Source: Microbacterium helvum (GTDB lineage: Bacteria; Actinomycetota; Actinomycetes; Actinomycetales; Microbacteriaceae). Taken from it: a stretch of DNA of 64,000 nucleotides. This document shows, in pieces, positions 12,101 through 19,002 of this stretch. A program made the position numbers and the translations under genes. Each line of letters begins with the position of its first letter. Positions within the stretch are counted from its first letter, which is position 1. Where the stretch lies: NCBI RefSeq assembly GCF_014779795.1, contig NZ_JACXZS010000008.1, forward strand, positions 1-64,000. Direction: 5' to 3'. A model generated the notes under the pieces. The model ran no database searches. It worked only from the letters and a program-made list of their open reading frames with translations, and was not told where the DNA came from.

Positions 12101-13985
12101 AGAGGGCGTTCCTGCTCTCACCGTCGTTATGCCTGTTTACAATGTTGAGCCGTACTTGGACGTTGCAATCTCGTCCGTTCTGCAGCAGGATTTCGCGGAT
12201 CTGGAACTGATCATCGTCGACGACGCGTCGACCGACGGTGGGCGCCGCATAATCAACAAGCATTGGCAGAGGGACCCCCGCGTACGAGTGTTCGGCCTTG
12301 ACCACAACACCCTGGGCGGCGCAGGCGTACCGAGCAATATCGGAATCCGGGCGGCCCGCGGGACATACGTTGCATTTGCTGATAGCGACGATCATGTCAC
12401 GAAAACCGGTTTGGCGAGCCTCGTGCAAACTGCCGAACTTCACGCTGCGGAGATTGTAATAGGAGACTTCCGCACGTTCTCTGACAAACAGAAAGAGGGG
12501 ATTGACTCCTACGATCGAGCCGTCTGGAGTGAATTCCCGGTAAATCGTCCGATTTCCGCGTTTAGCCACCCCGCACTGTTCCGTCTGTCGCCGGTGCCGT
12601 GGCGAAAGCTATATCGTCGCGATTTCCTCGAAGAGCATGGGATCCTGTATCCCGAAGGGGATTACTTCTACGAGGACAATCCTCTGCATTGGTTTGTTCT
12701 CTCTCGCGCGCATCGAGTTGTAGCCTCCGACGAAGTAGTTTCGTACCATCGGATGGAACGTGAGGGTCAGACAATGAGTGCCCAATCGTACAAGCTGGGT
12801 TCGTTTGTGAATCACATGAATACGATTCTCAATTTCCTCGCGACGAGTACCGATGAACATCGCGACGTGCTGTTTGAAGCATTCTTTGGATTCCTTGATA
12901 GAAGTCACTGGGTTGTGCGGAATCAGTCCCAAGCCTCGGCGGCGGCACTGATCCGTCGGGGACTTGGCGATGTCTACGAACGTGCGGTGGCAGCGGCACC
13001 CACAGCACCGATCCCGCCGCTCATCCGCTCGCGCCTCGCCACGTATCGGTCGGCCTATCCAGACGTGGATCTCACCGTCGTGGTCCCCGTCTTCAACAGC
13101 GCCGACCTGTTGACGCAGACGTTGGATTCTGTCCTTGAGATGTCCGGGGTCAAGTTCAACGTTCTGGTTGTGGACGACGGGTCGACGGATGCATCGGCTG
13201 AGATCATGCGATCGTACGAGGACCGCTACTCGAACGTCCATGTCTTCTCTCAAGGAAACCGCGGTGCGGGCCGGGCGCGAAACTCCGTGATCCCGCTTTG
13301 CACAGGGCGCTATACATATTTCCTAGACGCGGACGACCTTGTCGATGCTGACTCGCTGGTCGCAGCGGTGGCCCAGGCCGATCTTGTATCCGCAGACCTG
13401 TTGTTCACCCAGTATCGGATTGAATACACTGACGAAGCGCGCTCGCGCGGAATGTTCAACGCCGACAGCGAGATCTGGGCAATGTTGCCCCTAGCTGTGG
13501 GGAACGAGGATCGGCAACGACTGCTGGCGGGGCTGATCAATTACCCGTGGAACCGAATCATCCGAACCACCTTGTTGCACGACGCGAATATCTTCTTCGG
13601 ACCGACAGTCGTCCACAACGATGTTCTGTTCCATTGGCACACCATCGTGAGCGCTCAGCGGATCGATTACCTGGACGTCGAGGTCTGTGTCCACCGTAAG
13701 TTCGCGACGCGCGACCAGGTGACCAACATCAGCGACGCACGCCGAATGGCCGTGTTGGAGGCACTCCGAGGTACCTACGAGCGGATTTCGCCCCTCGAGT
13801 CCTATCCGGCAGTGCAGGCAGTATGGGAGCAGTTCGCAGCGAACCTCCTTGAGTGGGCCAAGAGTCGCGTGCCGGATGCGTTGCAGTCTGCATATACAGA
13901 GCGAAGTGACGAACTCATGCGGTCGTTCAGTGCTGACAATGTCACGCCGGCATCGCCAGTTGTTGCCCGCTCTCACGATCGCTGA
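9183..13985 (+). CDS. Giant glycosyltransferase with three GT-A (family 2) domains
   Basis: A 1600-residue protein with three family 2 glycosyltransferase domains. Domain 1 starts near residue 268 (LVTVIMTCSDPG, LMDDGSQVDS), domain 2 near 978 ([30 protein letters not shown]) and domain 3 near 1297 (LTVVVPVFNSADL, VVDDGSTDAS, LDADDLVD). Residues 1-250 are helical and not assigned. Residues ~500-970 include a beta-rich stretch. In domain 1 the usual acidic D-x-D-D-W-S motif reads MQGVSEWSHP, so the metal/nucleotide-binding aspartates are lost and that domain may be inactive or structural. By family it would add two or more sugars to a glycan in the cytoplasm. The GTG at 9183 is supported by a TAGGCT box 7 bases upstream. 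AT-richer codon use than the window's housekeeping genes suggests acquisition. Confidence 0.88.
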   Translation: MILPVDNLPGQAWHSNDLLIRIAQGEQVGGEEGRHRGARPNPPLATADLKFGVASLELVAGDPDVHEALSTVRSTAFTDRDLTAYGVRVESMWVLDVLVGRHTGYAYDWSSFRAEVLESTCPRPEPSAPVDGIPLNTLLAILEIVHTHGFDEPIEHALLTLVFDRVVSGAALPQESRERFLGWLVQAGMSTQAREVLRRSKDSTWASLAFAAELEHPRFGGTFAAMLRRLNEPYRRFGLEEISLEGEGETPSARLSARPRSRAGAGPLVTVIMTCSDPGAVLLTSVSSLISQTYQDWELILMDDGSQVDSRPLLERVAMLDPRIRIVRNETSAGSFVRTNEALNLARGVFVAMQGVSEWSHPHRLEIQVRDLQANPMRLANTIFEAHITENFDLLDDQGARLIASERALMFRREPVLAAIGYYDSVRFGADVEFRDRIESVTRRPVPGLLPGAPLQFALCETADSRDRSRAGTADAAESVIYASATRWFLERVKAGAQDPYLAFPLSSRPFHAPSRWRSIDARSSEYDLIVVLDGRESSIREDFHAIVVDELRTAAAAGLRAAILQSDSPIGPQETTHFPAELQALIDADVITRISAAEAARASTVVVRHAAAAQGHPERRLLIETERVVIVEDPTAGDIRGRTIARPDVVRTVKAWFDVAPTWERALPSLPFPALTSVVLRDGRVRLTFATGVPTMVTAVRLTNESATLELVPEVKGNESVTCSADGDVVSGEDWAVEVDYSAGGGRMVTRRCPATSQTVIWNSTDLLAVRTEQGSLRFLAATSAAGVLTSREFIAEYTTAAVSAARIVGSRIEIEASGGSASAIVGLYALREVDGAVIRRRDFTRATSPTGQTTWTRPLAKFAEAKWEIFGSFRTPLGFAEFPLTLDSSMKMESSDTWQPQVLVRNRLIIDSPQASRFRRAVSRVTRSADSVVGARARHLMRLSDGENRARSHSATAGDYHFDASHSVARVEGVPALTVVMPVYNVEPYLDVAISSVLQQDFADLELIIVDDASTDGGRRIINKHWQRDPRVRVFGLDHNTLGGAGVPSNIGIRAARGTYVAFADSDDHVTKTGLASLVQTAELHAAEIVIGDFRTFSDKQKEGIDSYDRAVWSEFPVNRPISAFSHPALFRLSPVPWRKLYRRDFLEEHGILYPEGDYFYEDNPLHWFVLSRAHRVVASDEVVSYHRMEREGQTMSAQSYKLGSFVNHMNTILNFLATSTDEHRDVLFEAFFGFLDRSHWVVRNQSQASAAALIRRGLGDVYERAVAAAPTAPIPPLIRSRLATYRSAYPDVDLTVVVPVFNSADLLTQTLDSVLEMSGVKFNVLVVDDGSTDASAEIMRSYEDRYSNVHVFSQGNRGAGRARNSVIPLCTGRYTYFLDADDLVDADSLVAAVAQADLVSADLLFTQYRIEYTDEARSRGMFNADSEIWAMLPLAVGNEDRQRLLAGLINYPWNRIIRTTLLHDANIFFGPTVVHNDVLFHWHTIVSAQRIDYLDVEVCVHRKFATRDQVTNISDARRMAVLEALRGTYERISPLESYPAVQAVWEQFAANLLEWAKSRVPDALQSAYTERSDELMRSFSADNVTPASPVVARSHDR

Positions 13986-14541
13986 ACTGTGACTGACCAC
14001 GAACGAGTCGAATCAACATGGTTGGACGCTGACGACGGCGGACTTACGCGGCCATCGCACGGGCGCGGAGAGGTCGGGCTACTGGCGAACTGAGATTCGC
14101 GGATGGCCTGATGGGGCCGACGAATGAATGGGTCGCCGTTACGAGCTGGAAGTGGCGAACGCCTGAATACACAAGCAGTGTCGAACGGCGGAAGGACCGT
14201 TTGACGTGGTCGGCGCGCAGAACTCAGGGATTGCGTCAGCGAGTCCCTTCCCTGATCGTAATGATCGGCCTGATCCCGCTGCGCGGGACCTCGGCGTGCG
14301 CGGTGCGCGTGATGGAATGGGTCAGCGCGAGGTACCTGCCGAGCCGTTGCCACGTACTCTTCGTCATCGAACAAGGGCATTGCGGACACATGGAGACACA
14401 GTCATAAGAAGCCCCTCGACGTCGGTGTGCGATGTTCGCAGGGTGAACGACCATGCGCATGGGGCGCACGCATTCACCGATCCGACCCGGGACTCGCCGT
14501 CGACTCAGGTTCACTCAAGGCGCGACGGTAGTATCTGAGGG
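13986..14541. other. 556-base gap without a convincing gene
   Basis: Open frames exist on both strands (for example 13973-14389 minus) but they show no family motifs, have composition unlike neighbouring genes and lack ribosome binding sites. The end of the gap holds the promoter of the exporter permease. It may be a degraded gene or an insertion scar. Confidence 0.5.
14529..14534 (+). promoter_or_regulatory. -10 box before the exporter permease
   Basis: TAGTAT, a near-consensus -10 box, is followed after 7 bases by an ATG at 14542 that opens a 16-codon frame, and after 9 bases by a GTG at 14544 in the permease frame. Transcription would start at or next to these codons. Confidence 0.45.
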
Positions 14542-14592
14542 ATGTGCGCGCGGGGGACGGTCCCACGAACAACGTGGCGGACAGAGAGGTAA
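14542..14592 (+). CDS. Possible leaderless 16-codon upstream ORF
   Basis: ATG at 14542, directly at the predicted transcription start, opens a 16-codon frame (MCARGTVPRTTWRTER) ending in TAA at 14590-14592. The stop falls inside the GAGAGGTAAG ribosome binding site of the likely permease start at 14601. This layout suggests translational coupling or attenuation: ribosomes finishing the short frame would expose or occupy the binding site. It could equally be chance, with the real permease start at GTG 14544. Confidence 0.3.
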   Translation: MCARGTVPRTTWRTER

Positions 14593-14600
14593 GCGAGTAC

Positions 14601-15455
14601 GTGGTGGATTCACCCCTTCGCGCCCCGGCTCCGGGCCTTTTCGAGGTAGGACGCCGCCCGCCATTCGGTCCGTACCTGGTCGAGGCCTGGCGTCGTCGGA
14701 GCTTCGCGTTCACGCTGGCCGGCTACAAGCTTGTTGGGGGCCTGCTGCAGAACCGGCTCGGCGTCCTCTGGATCGTGCTCAAGCCGCTGTTTACCGCCGT
14801 CATCTACGGCACAATCTTCGGCGCCGTGCTTTCGAGTGAAGCTCGTCCCAACGACTGGGTGCCCTACCTAATCACGGGCGTATTCACCTTCGAATACTTC
14901 ACCGGCTGCTTCGGTGGCGGGTCGAGAGCAATCACGGGTAACGCCAAGCTCGTCCAAAGTCTGGGCTTCCCGCGCATCCTGCTACCAGTTTCGGTCGTCG
15001 TTGAACAGACAATGCGCGTCGTGCCGATCTTCCTGTTGCTAGGAATCCTGCTGCTCGTCTTTGGCGTTCCGCTGAGTTGGTCGTGGCTCCTGGTGATCCC
15101 CATCCTCGCGATGATGGCTGTGTTCAACCTCGGCGTGGCACTCATCGTCGGCCGCATGTCGGTCTGGGTACGCGACGTGCAGCAGTTCATCCCGACGATC
15201 AACCGGATCCTGTTCTACGCCAGCTCCATCTTCTTTCAGGTGGACATCGTATTTGCCGACAACCCGGTCATTCTGACGATCGCCCATCTGGTCCCCACTT
15301 ACGACTTCATCGCACTCGTTCGAGGGGTGATGCTTGTTGCACACCCCGCCCCGTTGCTCGCTCTCATCGCGGCGCCCATCTGGACGGTACTCGCGATCGG
15401 CATCGGTGTCGTGTACTTCTGGCGAGCGGAGGCGAGGTATGGCCTCGGTGAGTGA
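14601..15455 (+). CDS. ABC-2 type polysaccharide/teichoic acid export permease
   Basis: Integral membrane subunit (about 284 residues) of a polysaccharide ABC exporter of the Wzm/TagG kind. It has six hydrophobic segments, a cytoplasmic amphipathic start (GPYLVEAWRRRSFAF) and the family's LWIVLKPLFTAVIYG and FPRILLP.SVVVEQ segments. With the following ATPase it would move a lipid-linked glycan across the membrane. The GTG at 14601 (or 14604) is chosen because GAGAGGTAAG lies upstream at suitable spacing; GTG at 14544 would add 19 non-conserved residues. Its 3' end overlaps the ATPase gene by 17 bases, a two-gene operon. No uncertainty remains about the family; the exported polymer is inferred from neighbours. 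Confidence 0.9.
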   Translation: MVDSPLRAPAPGLFEVGRRPPFGPYLVEAWRRRSFAFTLAGYKLVGGLLQNRLGVLWIVLKPLFTAVIYGTIFGAVLSSEARPNDWVPYLITGVFTFEYFTGCFGGGSRAITGNAKLVQSLGFPRILLPVSVVVEQTMRVVPIFLLLGILLLVFGVPLSWSWLLVIPILAMMAVFNLGVALIVGRMSVWVRDVQQFIPTINRILFYASSIFFQVDIVFADNPVILTIAHLVPTYDFIALVRGVMLVAHPAPLLALIAAPIWTVLAIGIGVVYFWRAEARYGLGE

Positions 15456-16974
15456 TCTGGAACGTCCCGGGACCGTGGGGTCGACGGCGAACCTCCGCCG
15501 CCCGATGATTGTCGTCGATGACGCGCACGTCACCTATCGTGTGTACGCGTCGGGCAAGCGAATGAGCGCGCGCGACAGCATCTTCAGCGTGAACGCGCTG
15601 CGAGGTGGGCGTGGGCTCAAGTCGGTTCACGCGCTACGCGGTGTCAGCTTCACCGCTTCCGAGGGCGAGACGATCGGCGTCATCGGCCACAACGGCTCTG
15701 GAAAGTCCACGCTGTTCAAGGCGATGAGCGGGCTCATCCCGCCGTCAGAGGGCAACATCTGGGCCGCGGACCGTCCGGTCCTACTGGGCGTGAACGCGGC
15801 GCTCGTGCCAGAACTCTCGGGCGAGAACAACATCAAGCTGGGGCTCCTGGCCATGGGCTTCACGCCTGAGGAAGCCGCCGCGCACATCGACGAGATCGCT
15901 GAATTCGCGGAACTGAACGAATTCATCCACCACCCAATGCGCACCTACTCGTCGGGTATGGGGGCGCGACTGCGCTTCGCCATCGCCTCGGCGAAGGCGC
16001 ACTCGATTCTTCTCGTGGATGAAGCGCTCGCAGTCGGCGACCGTCGATTCAAGCTGAAGAGCGAACAGCGCATCCGCGAACTGCGGGACAGCGCCGGTCT
16101 GGTGATGATCGTGAGCCACTCGGTGAGCTCCCTTCGCGACACTTGCGAACGCGTGTTGTGGATCCACAAGGGTGAGCTCCGCGCGGATGGCGATGCCAAG
16201 AGCGTGATTGGCGAGTACGCGAAGTGGGTCAAGCAGCCTGGGCTTGGTGCGGTCGGCGCAGCCTCCGTCGTAAAGGGCAGGCGCCCCGCCCCATCCATCG
16301 CACAGCCCAAGGCACCAGCCACCACATCGGCGGCTCCTACCGACACGCTCACGGCATCGGCATCGGCATCGGCATCGGCACCGGCATCGGCATCGGCGCC
16401 GTCACCGATCCACACGGCGCCAGCCGTACCTCCTGCTCCGGCGCCGCAGGTTGTCCCCTCGCCCGTGCTCGAGCCGGCAGCCGTCGAGACGTCCCCGGCT
16501 CCAGTTCCTCCGGCGTTCGCAGCCGTCGAACCACCCACTTTCGATCAGCTGCTGTCAGGCGAAGCGATGCAGGAACCCGCGCAGAGCAAGCCGGCGCGTC
16601 CCGCCCGCACGAAGTCGCGACAGACTCGCGAGCAGCCCGTTGCCACGCGGCCCATCACTCTGCCTCGTGAGAGCCCGCGCGACGCGGCACGTCGCGAGCG
16701 CTACCAACGTGCGGCGCGCGATCGCAACCGACGCAGGATCATCGCGTTGGCCATCACTGGCGTGGCGATCCTGATCGCGGTAGGCGCCGGCGCGGCGATT
16801 GCGCTTGTCGGTGTGCTGACGCACAGCGCGTCATTGCCCGCTCCGGGTGATTCGTGGTCGACGGCGTCACCGGCGGCGATTGTTCGATCGATCGACCAGT
16901 TGCCGCTTTCGGACGAACCCAGTCGGTCAGTTGACGAGATCCGTGGAGACGTCTCGCCCGCATCCCCGCTCTGA
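15439..16974 (+). CDS. Polysaccharide ABC exporter ATPase with C-terminal membrane segment (TagH-like)
   Basis: 511 residues. The ATPase domain (about residues 20-270) has the Walker A motif GHNGSGKST, the signature YSSGMGARLRFA, Walker B ILLVDEALAVGD and the switch histidine in IVSHS, as in Wzt/TagH exporters. A long Ala/Pro/Ser/Thr-rich linker (about 280-400) and a basic segment follow, then one transmembrane helix near residues 430-460 and a short outer tail. A C-terminal membrane segment after the ATPase is known for Bacillus TagH and absent from plain Wzt carriers, which carry a glycan-binding domain instead. The ATG at 15439 follows a GGAGGCGAGG binding site and overlaps the permease. 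The linker holds a hexanucleotide repeat. Confidence 0.9.
   Translation: MASVSDLERPGTVGSTANLRRPMIVVDDAHVTYRVYASGKRMSARDSIFSVNALRGGRGLKSVHALRGVSFTASEGETIGVIGHNGSGKSTLFKAMSGLIPPSEGNIWAADRPVLLGVNAALVPELSGENNIKLGLLAMGFTPEEAAAHIDEIAEFAELNEFIHHPMRTYSSGMGARLRFAIASAKAHSILLVDEALAVGDRRFKLKSEQRIRELRDSAGLVMIVSHSVSSLRDTCERVLWIHKGELRADGDAKSVIGEYAKWVKQPGLGAVGAASVVKGRRPAPSIAQPKAPATTSAAPTDTLTASASASASAPASASAPSPIHTAPAVPPAPAPQVVPSPVLEPAAVETSPAPVPPAFAAVEPPTFDQLLSGEAMQEPAQSKPARPARTKSRQTREQPVATRPITLPRESPRDAARRERYQRAARDRNRRRIIALAITGVAILIAVGAGAAIALVGVLTHSASLPAPGDSWSTASPAAIVRSIDQLPLSDEPSRSVDEIRGDVSPASPL
16354..16401 (+). repeat. In-frame hexanucleotide tandem repeat (GCATCG)
   Basis: Eight consecutive hexamers, six of them exactly GCATCG, encode an Ala-Ser run in the linker of the exporter ATPase. 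Slippage would lengthen or shorten the linker without breaking the frame. Confidence 0.7.
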
Positions 16975-16981
16975 AAGCGGG
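16965..16981. terminator. Weak hairpin at the end of the exporter operon
   Basis: CCCGCT, a 5-base loop and AGCGGG form a 6-bp hairpin spanning the ATPase stop codon. No T tract follows. It lies between convergent genes. Confidence 0.2.
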
Positions 16982-17005
16982 TCTGTTCGTCCGGAGCCTC
17001 GCGGC

Positions 17006-18796
17006 CTACGGTCGTCTACGAACGCGGCGGATGACCAGGAAGCTGGCCGCCGACGCCATTGCGATGACGAGGACAGCCACGACTATGGGCACCGCAACGC
17101 TCAGCGTGGCTCCTGTGGGCGCGGATGCCTCCGCCGTCGGGGAGGTCGACCGCGTGGGGGTGGGCGTCGGAGTGGGTGTCGGCGCCTGCTCGGTGAACTT
17201 GACGGCTGGAACTGGCTTGTCCGCGAGGCGATGCGTAAGACCTTCCCAAGCGCTGACATCGCCCACGGGGTTACTGTCAACGCGGCGATCGGCGATGAAC
17301 GCGGCCAACGGATCGTTCTTGGGGTATTTCGCGCCATATCCTCGGATCTTGATCGCGGAGAAGGGGACGCCCTTACGAACCACGTACGCGTTGTAAACGA
17401 CCTCGGCCGGGAGATTCGCTAGCAGGAGGTTCGTGGTGAGGTCGGTCGCTCCATCGCAGAACCCGCGGGGCCAGCCTTCCGTCTTGTAGGTCAGTGCGAC
17501 CTGCGCTGCGTACAGCACGCCGGACATGATCCGCTCCTGCTGTTCGGCGTAGAGATCGTCGCCCTGGATGGATGCGGTCTCGGCGGCGTTGATCATGGCG
17601 CCGAGCCCGAGTGCGGTATGGCCGAAGTCTCGGCACGACTCTTGAGACTGCCCATTCTGAAACCCGAAGTGCGGGTCCGTCTTCGGGTCGGTCTGGCACG
17701 GGGCAACCTTGTTAGCGAGCCAGAAGCAACTGAGATCGGTTCGACTCTGGTACTGCCCGGTGCCAGTGACCGGCGAGGCGGGCACGCGTCCATCCTCGGA
17801 CAGATATACGTATGCCGGTACCGCCTCGCGCCACATCGCGAGTGCACGGTTGTAGAGGTCACGGTCGTCCAAGAAGACCGCGATGTTCATAAGGCTGTCG
17901 GTGGCGGAGAGCTTCCAGTTGCCGTTGTAGGGGCCGTAGTCGAACGTCGACAGCATCGGCACGGCAGTCGTGCGCAGCATCGCGCTGAATCCCTCGACGT
18001 CAAAGGCTTCGTCACCCTTCTGGGGCGTGTAGGTGTAGCGCAGGATCTCGGCGCCGCGCAGCATGGTCTCACCTATCCATGCGGTCATAAGCGGGCCGTT
18101 CGAACCGGTGTTGCCTCTGAAGTGCTGGGCATACGCGTTCAGGATCGCGATCGCACGCTGGGCGTAGCCCGCGTTGCCGGTGTACCAGAACATCAGCGCC
18201 TGTGCGTAGACCGCGCGGGCGTCCATGCGTGCGTCGGTGCAGCCGACGTCGGGGACGTTGAACGACCCACAGTAGGTGACGCAGCCTGCACCGTCCTTCA
18301 GGCTGCACCGGGACGACAATGGGTCGACAGCGCCAGCCGACGCGAAATCTGAGAAGTCTGGGGCGTCACGTGCAACGTACGGCGACGACACGAGCTGTTG
18401 GAAGATCGTCGTCCACGGCTTGTCGCCCGCGAACAGGTGTTTGCGCGATGTCTCGAGCGAATCGAGGCTGTCGAACACGCCGGGGTGCGTGAAGCCCGCT
18501 GACGACACGACCGGCTTCACGGCGTCCGGGCTCGGCTCGGTATCGGGCTCAGGCTCGGCGGTCGGAGTGGGCGTGGGTGACGCCTTCGACGTCGCCTTGG
18601 GCTTCGCGGTCGGTGTCGGGGTGGCCTTCGCCTTCGACGTCGCCGTCGGGCTCGGCGAGGGCTTGGGAGTCGACGCGGCCTCAGCCACGACACCGTTCAC
18701 CGGGAAGACGACGATCACGACGAGGAGGACGGTCAGGAGGGCCGTCAAGGGTCGCCTGCGAGCTCGGGGCACGCGTCGGGATGATCGGGTCTTCAT
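17006..18796 (-). CDS. Membrane-anchored alginate lyase-like protein
   Basis: About 596 residues. A basic start and a hydrophobic segment (signal or anchor) are followed by a Pro/Thr/Lys-rich stalk of some 60 residues. An all-helical domain, about residues 110-480, is similar to the alginate lyase (PF05426, alpha/alpha-toroid) family; examples are NGNWKLSATDSLM and FLDDRDLY near the middle and YNAYVVRKG toward the end. A second Thr/Pro stalk and one C-terminal transmembrane helix with a basic tail follow. By family it would cleave a uronate-containing polysaccharide by beta-elimination outside the membrane, but the substrate is unknown and activity is not shown. The ATG at 18796 is chosen. 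An upstream ATG at 18850 lies only four bases after a TAGGGT -10-like box, so it is probably at the transcript's very start. It converges with the exporter ATPase gene. Confidence 0.75.
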   Translation of the reverse strand: MKTRSSRRVPRARRRPLTALLTVLLVVIVVFPVNGVVAEAASTPKPSPSPTATSKAKATPTPTAKPKATSKASPTPTPTAEPEPDTEPSPDAVKPVVSSAGFTHPGVFDSLDSLETSRKHLFAGDKPWTTIFQQLVSSPYVARDAPDFSDFASAGAVDPLSSRCSLKDGAGCVTYCGSFNVPDVGCTDARMDARAVYAQALMFWYTGNAGYAQRAIAILNAYAQHFRGNTGSNGPLMTAWIGETMLRGAEILRYTYTPQKGDEAFDVEGFSAMLRTTAVPMLSTFDYGPYNGNWKLSATDSLMNIAVFLDDRDLYNRALAMWREAVPAYVYLSEDGRVPASPVTGTGQYQSRTDLSCFWLANKVAPCQTDPKTDPHFGFQNGQSQESCRDFGHTALGLGAMINAAETASIQGDDLYAEQQERIMSGVLYAAQVALTYKTEGWPRGFCDGATDLTTNLLLANLPAEVVYNAYVVRKGVPFSAIKIRGYGAKYPKNDPLAAFIADRRVDSNPVGDVSAWEGLTHRLADKPVPAVKFTEQAPTPTPTPTPTRSTSPTAEASAPTGATLSVAVPIVVAVLVIAMASAASFLVIRRVRRRP

Positions 18797-19002
18797 GCTC
18801 TCGGGGGAGTGGCCGTGCGATGGTCGGTCCCGCGTTCGCGGGATGGCCATCCCGACCCTACCGGCGTCCGGCTGTGAGCCAGGTCACAAGGCGTGGCGAT
18901 GGGATTGAATCCATGTCGTAGCCTGCGACTATTGTCGATCTCGGTTCGCCTGGGGGCGCACCCTCTGATGCGGAGACCGCATCTTCATCTCTGGGGAGAC
19001 GC

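Noticed and set aside
13973..14389. A 138-codon minus-strand frame in the gap before the exporter
   Set aside because: No motif, no ribosome binding site, overlap with the end of the triple-GT gene and atypical composition.
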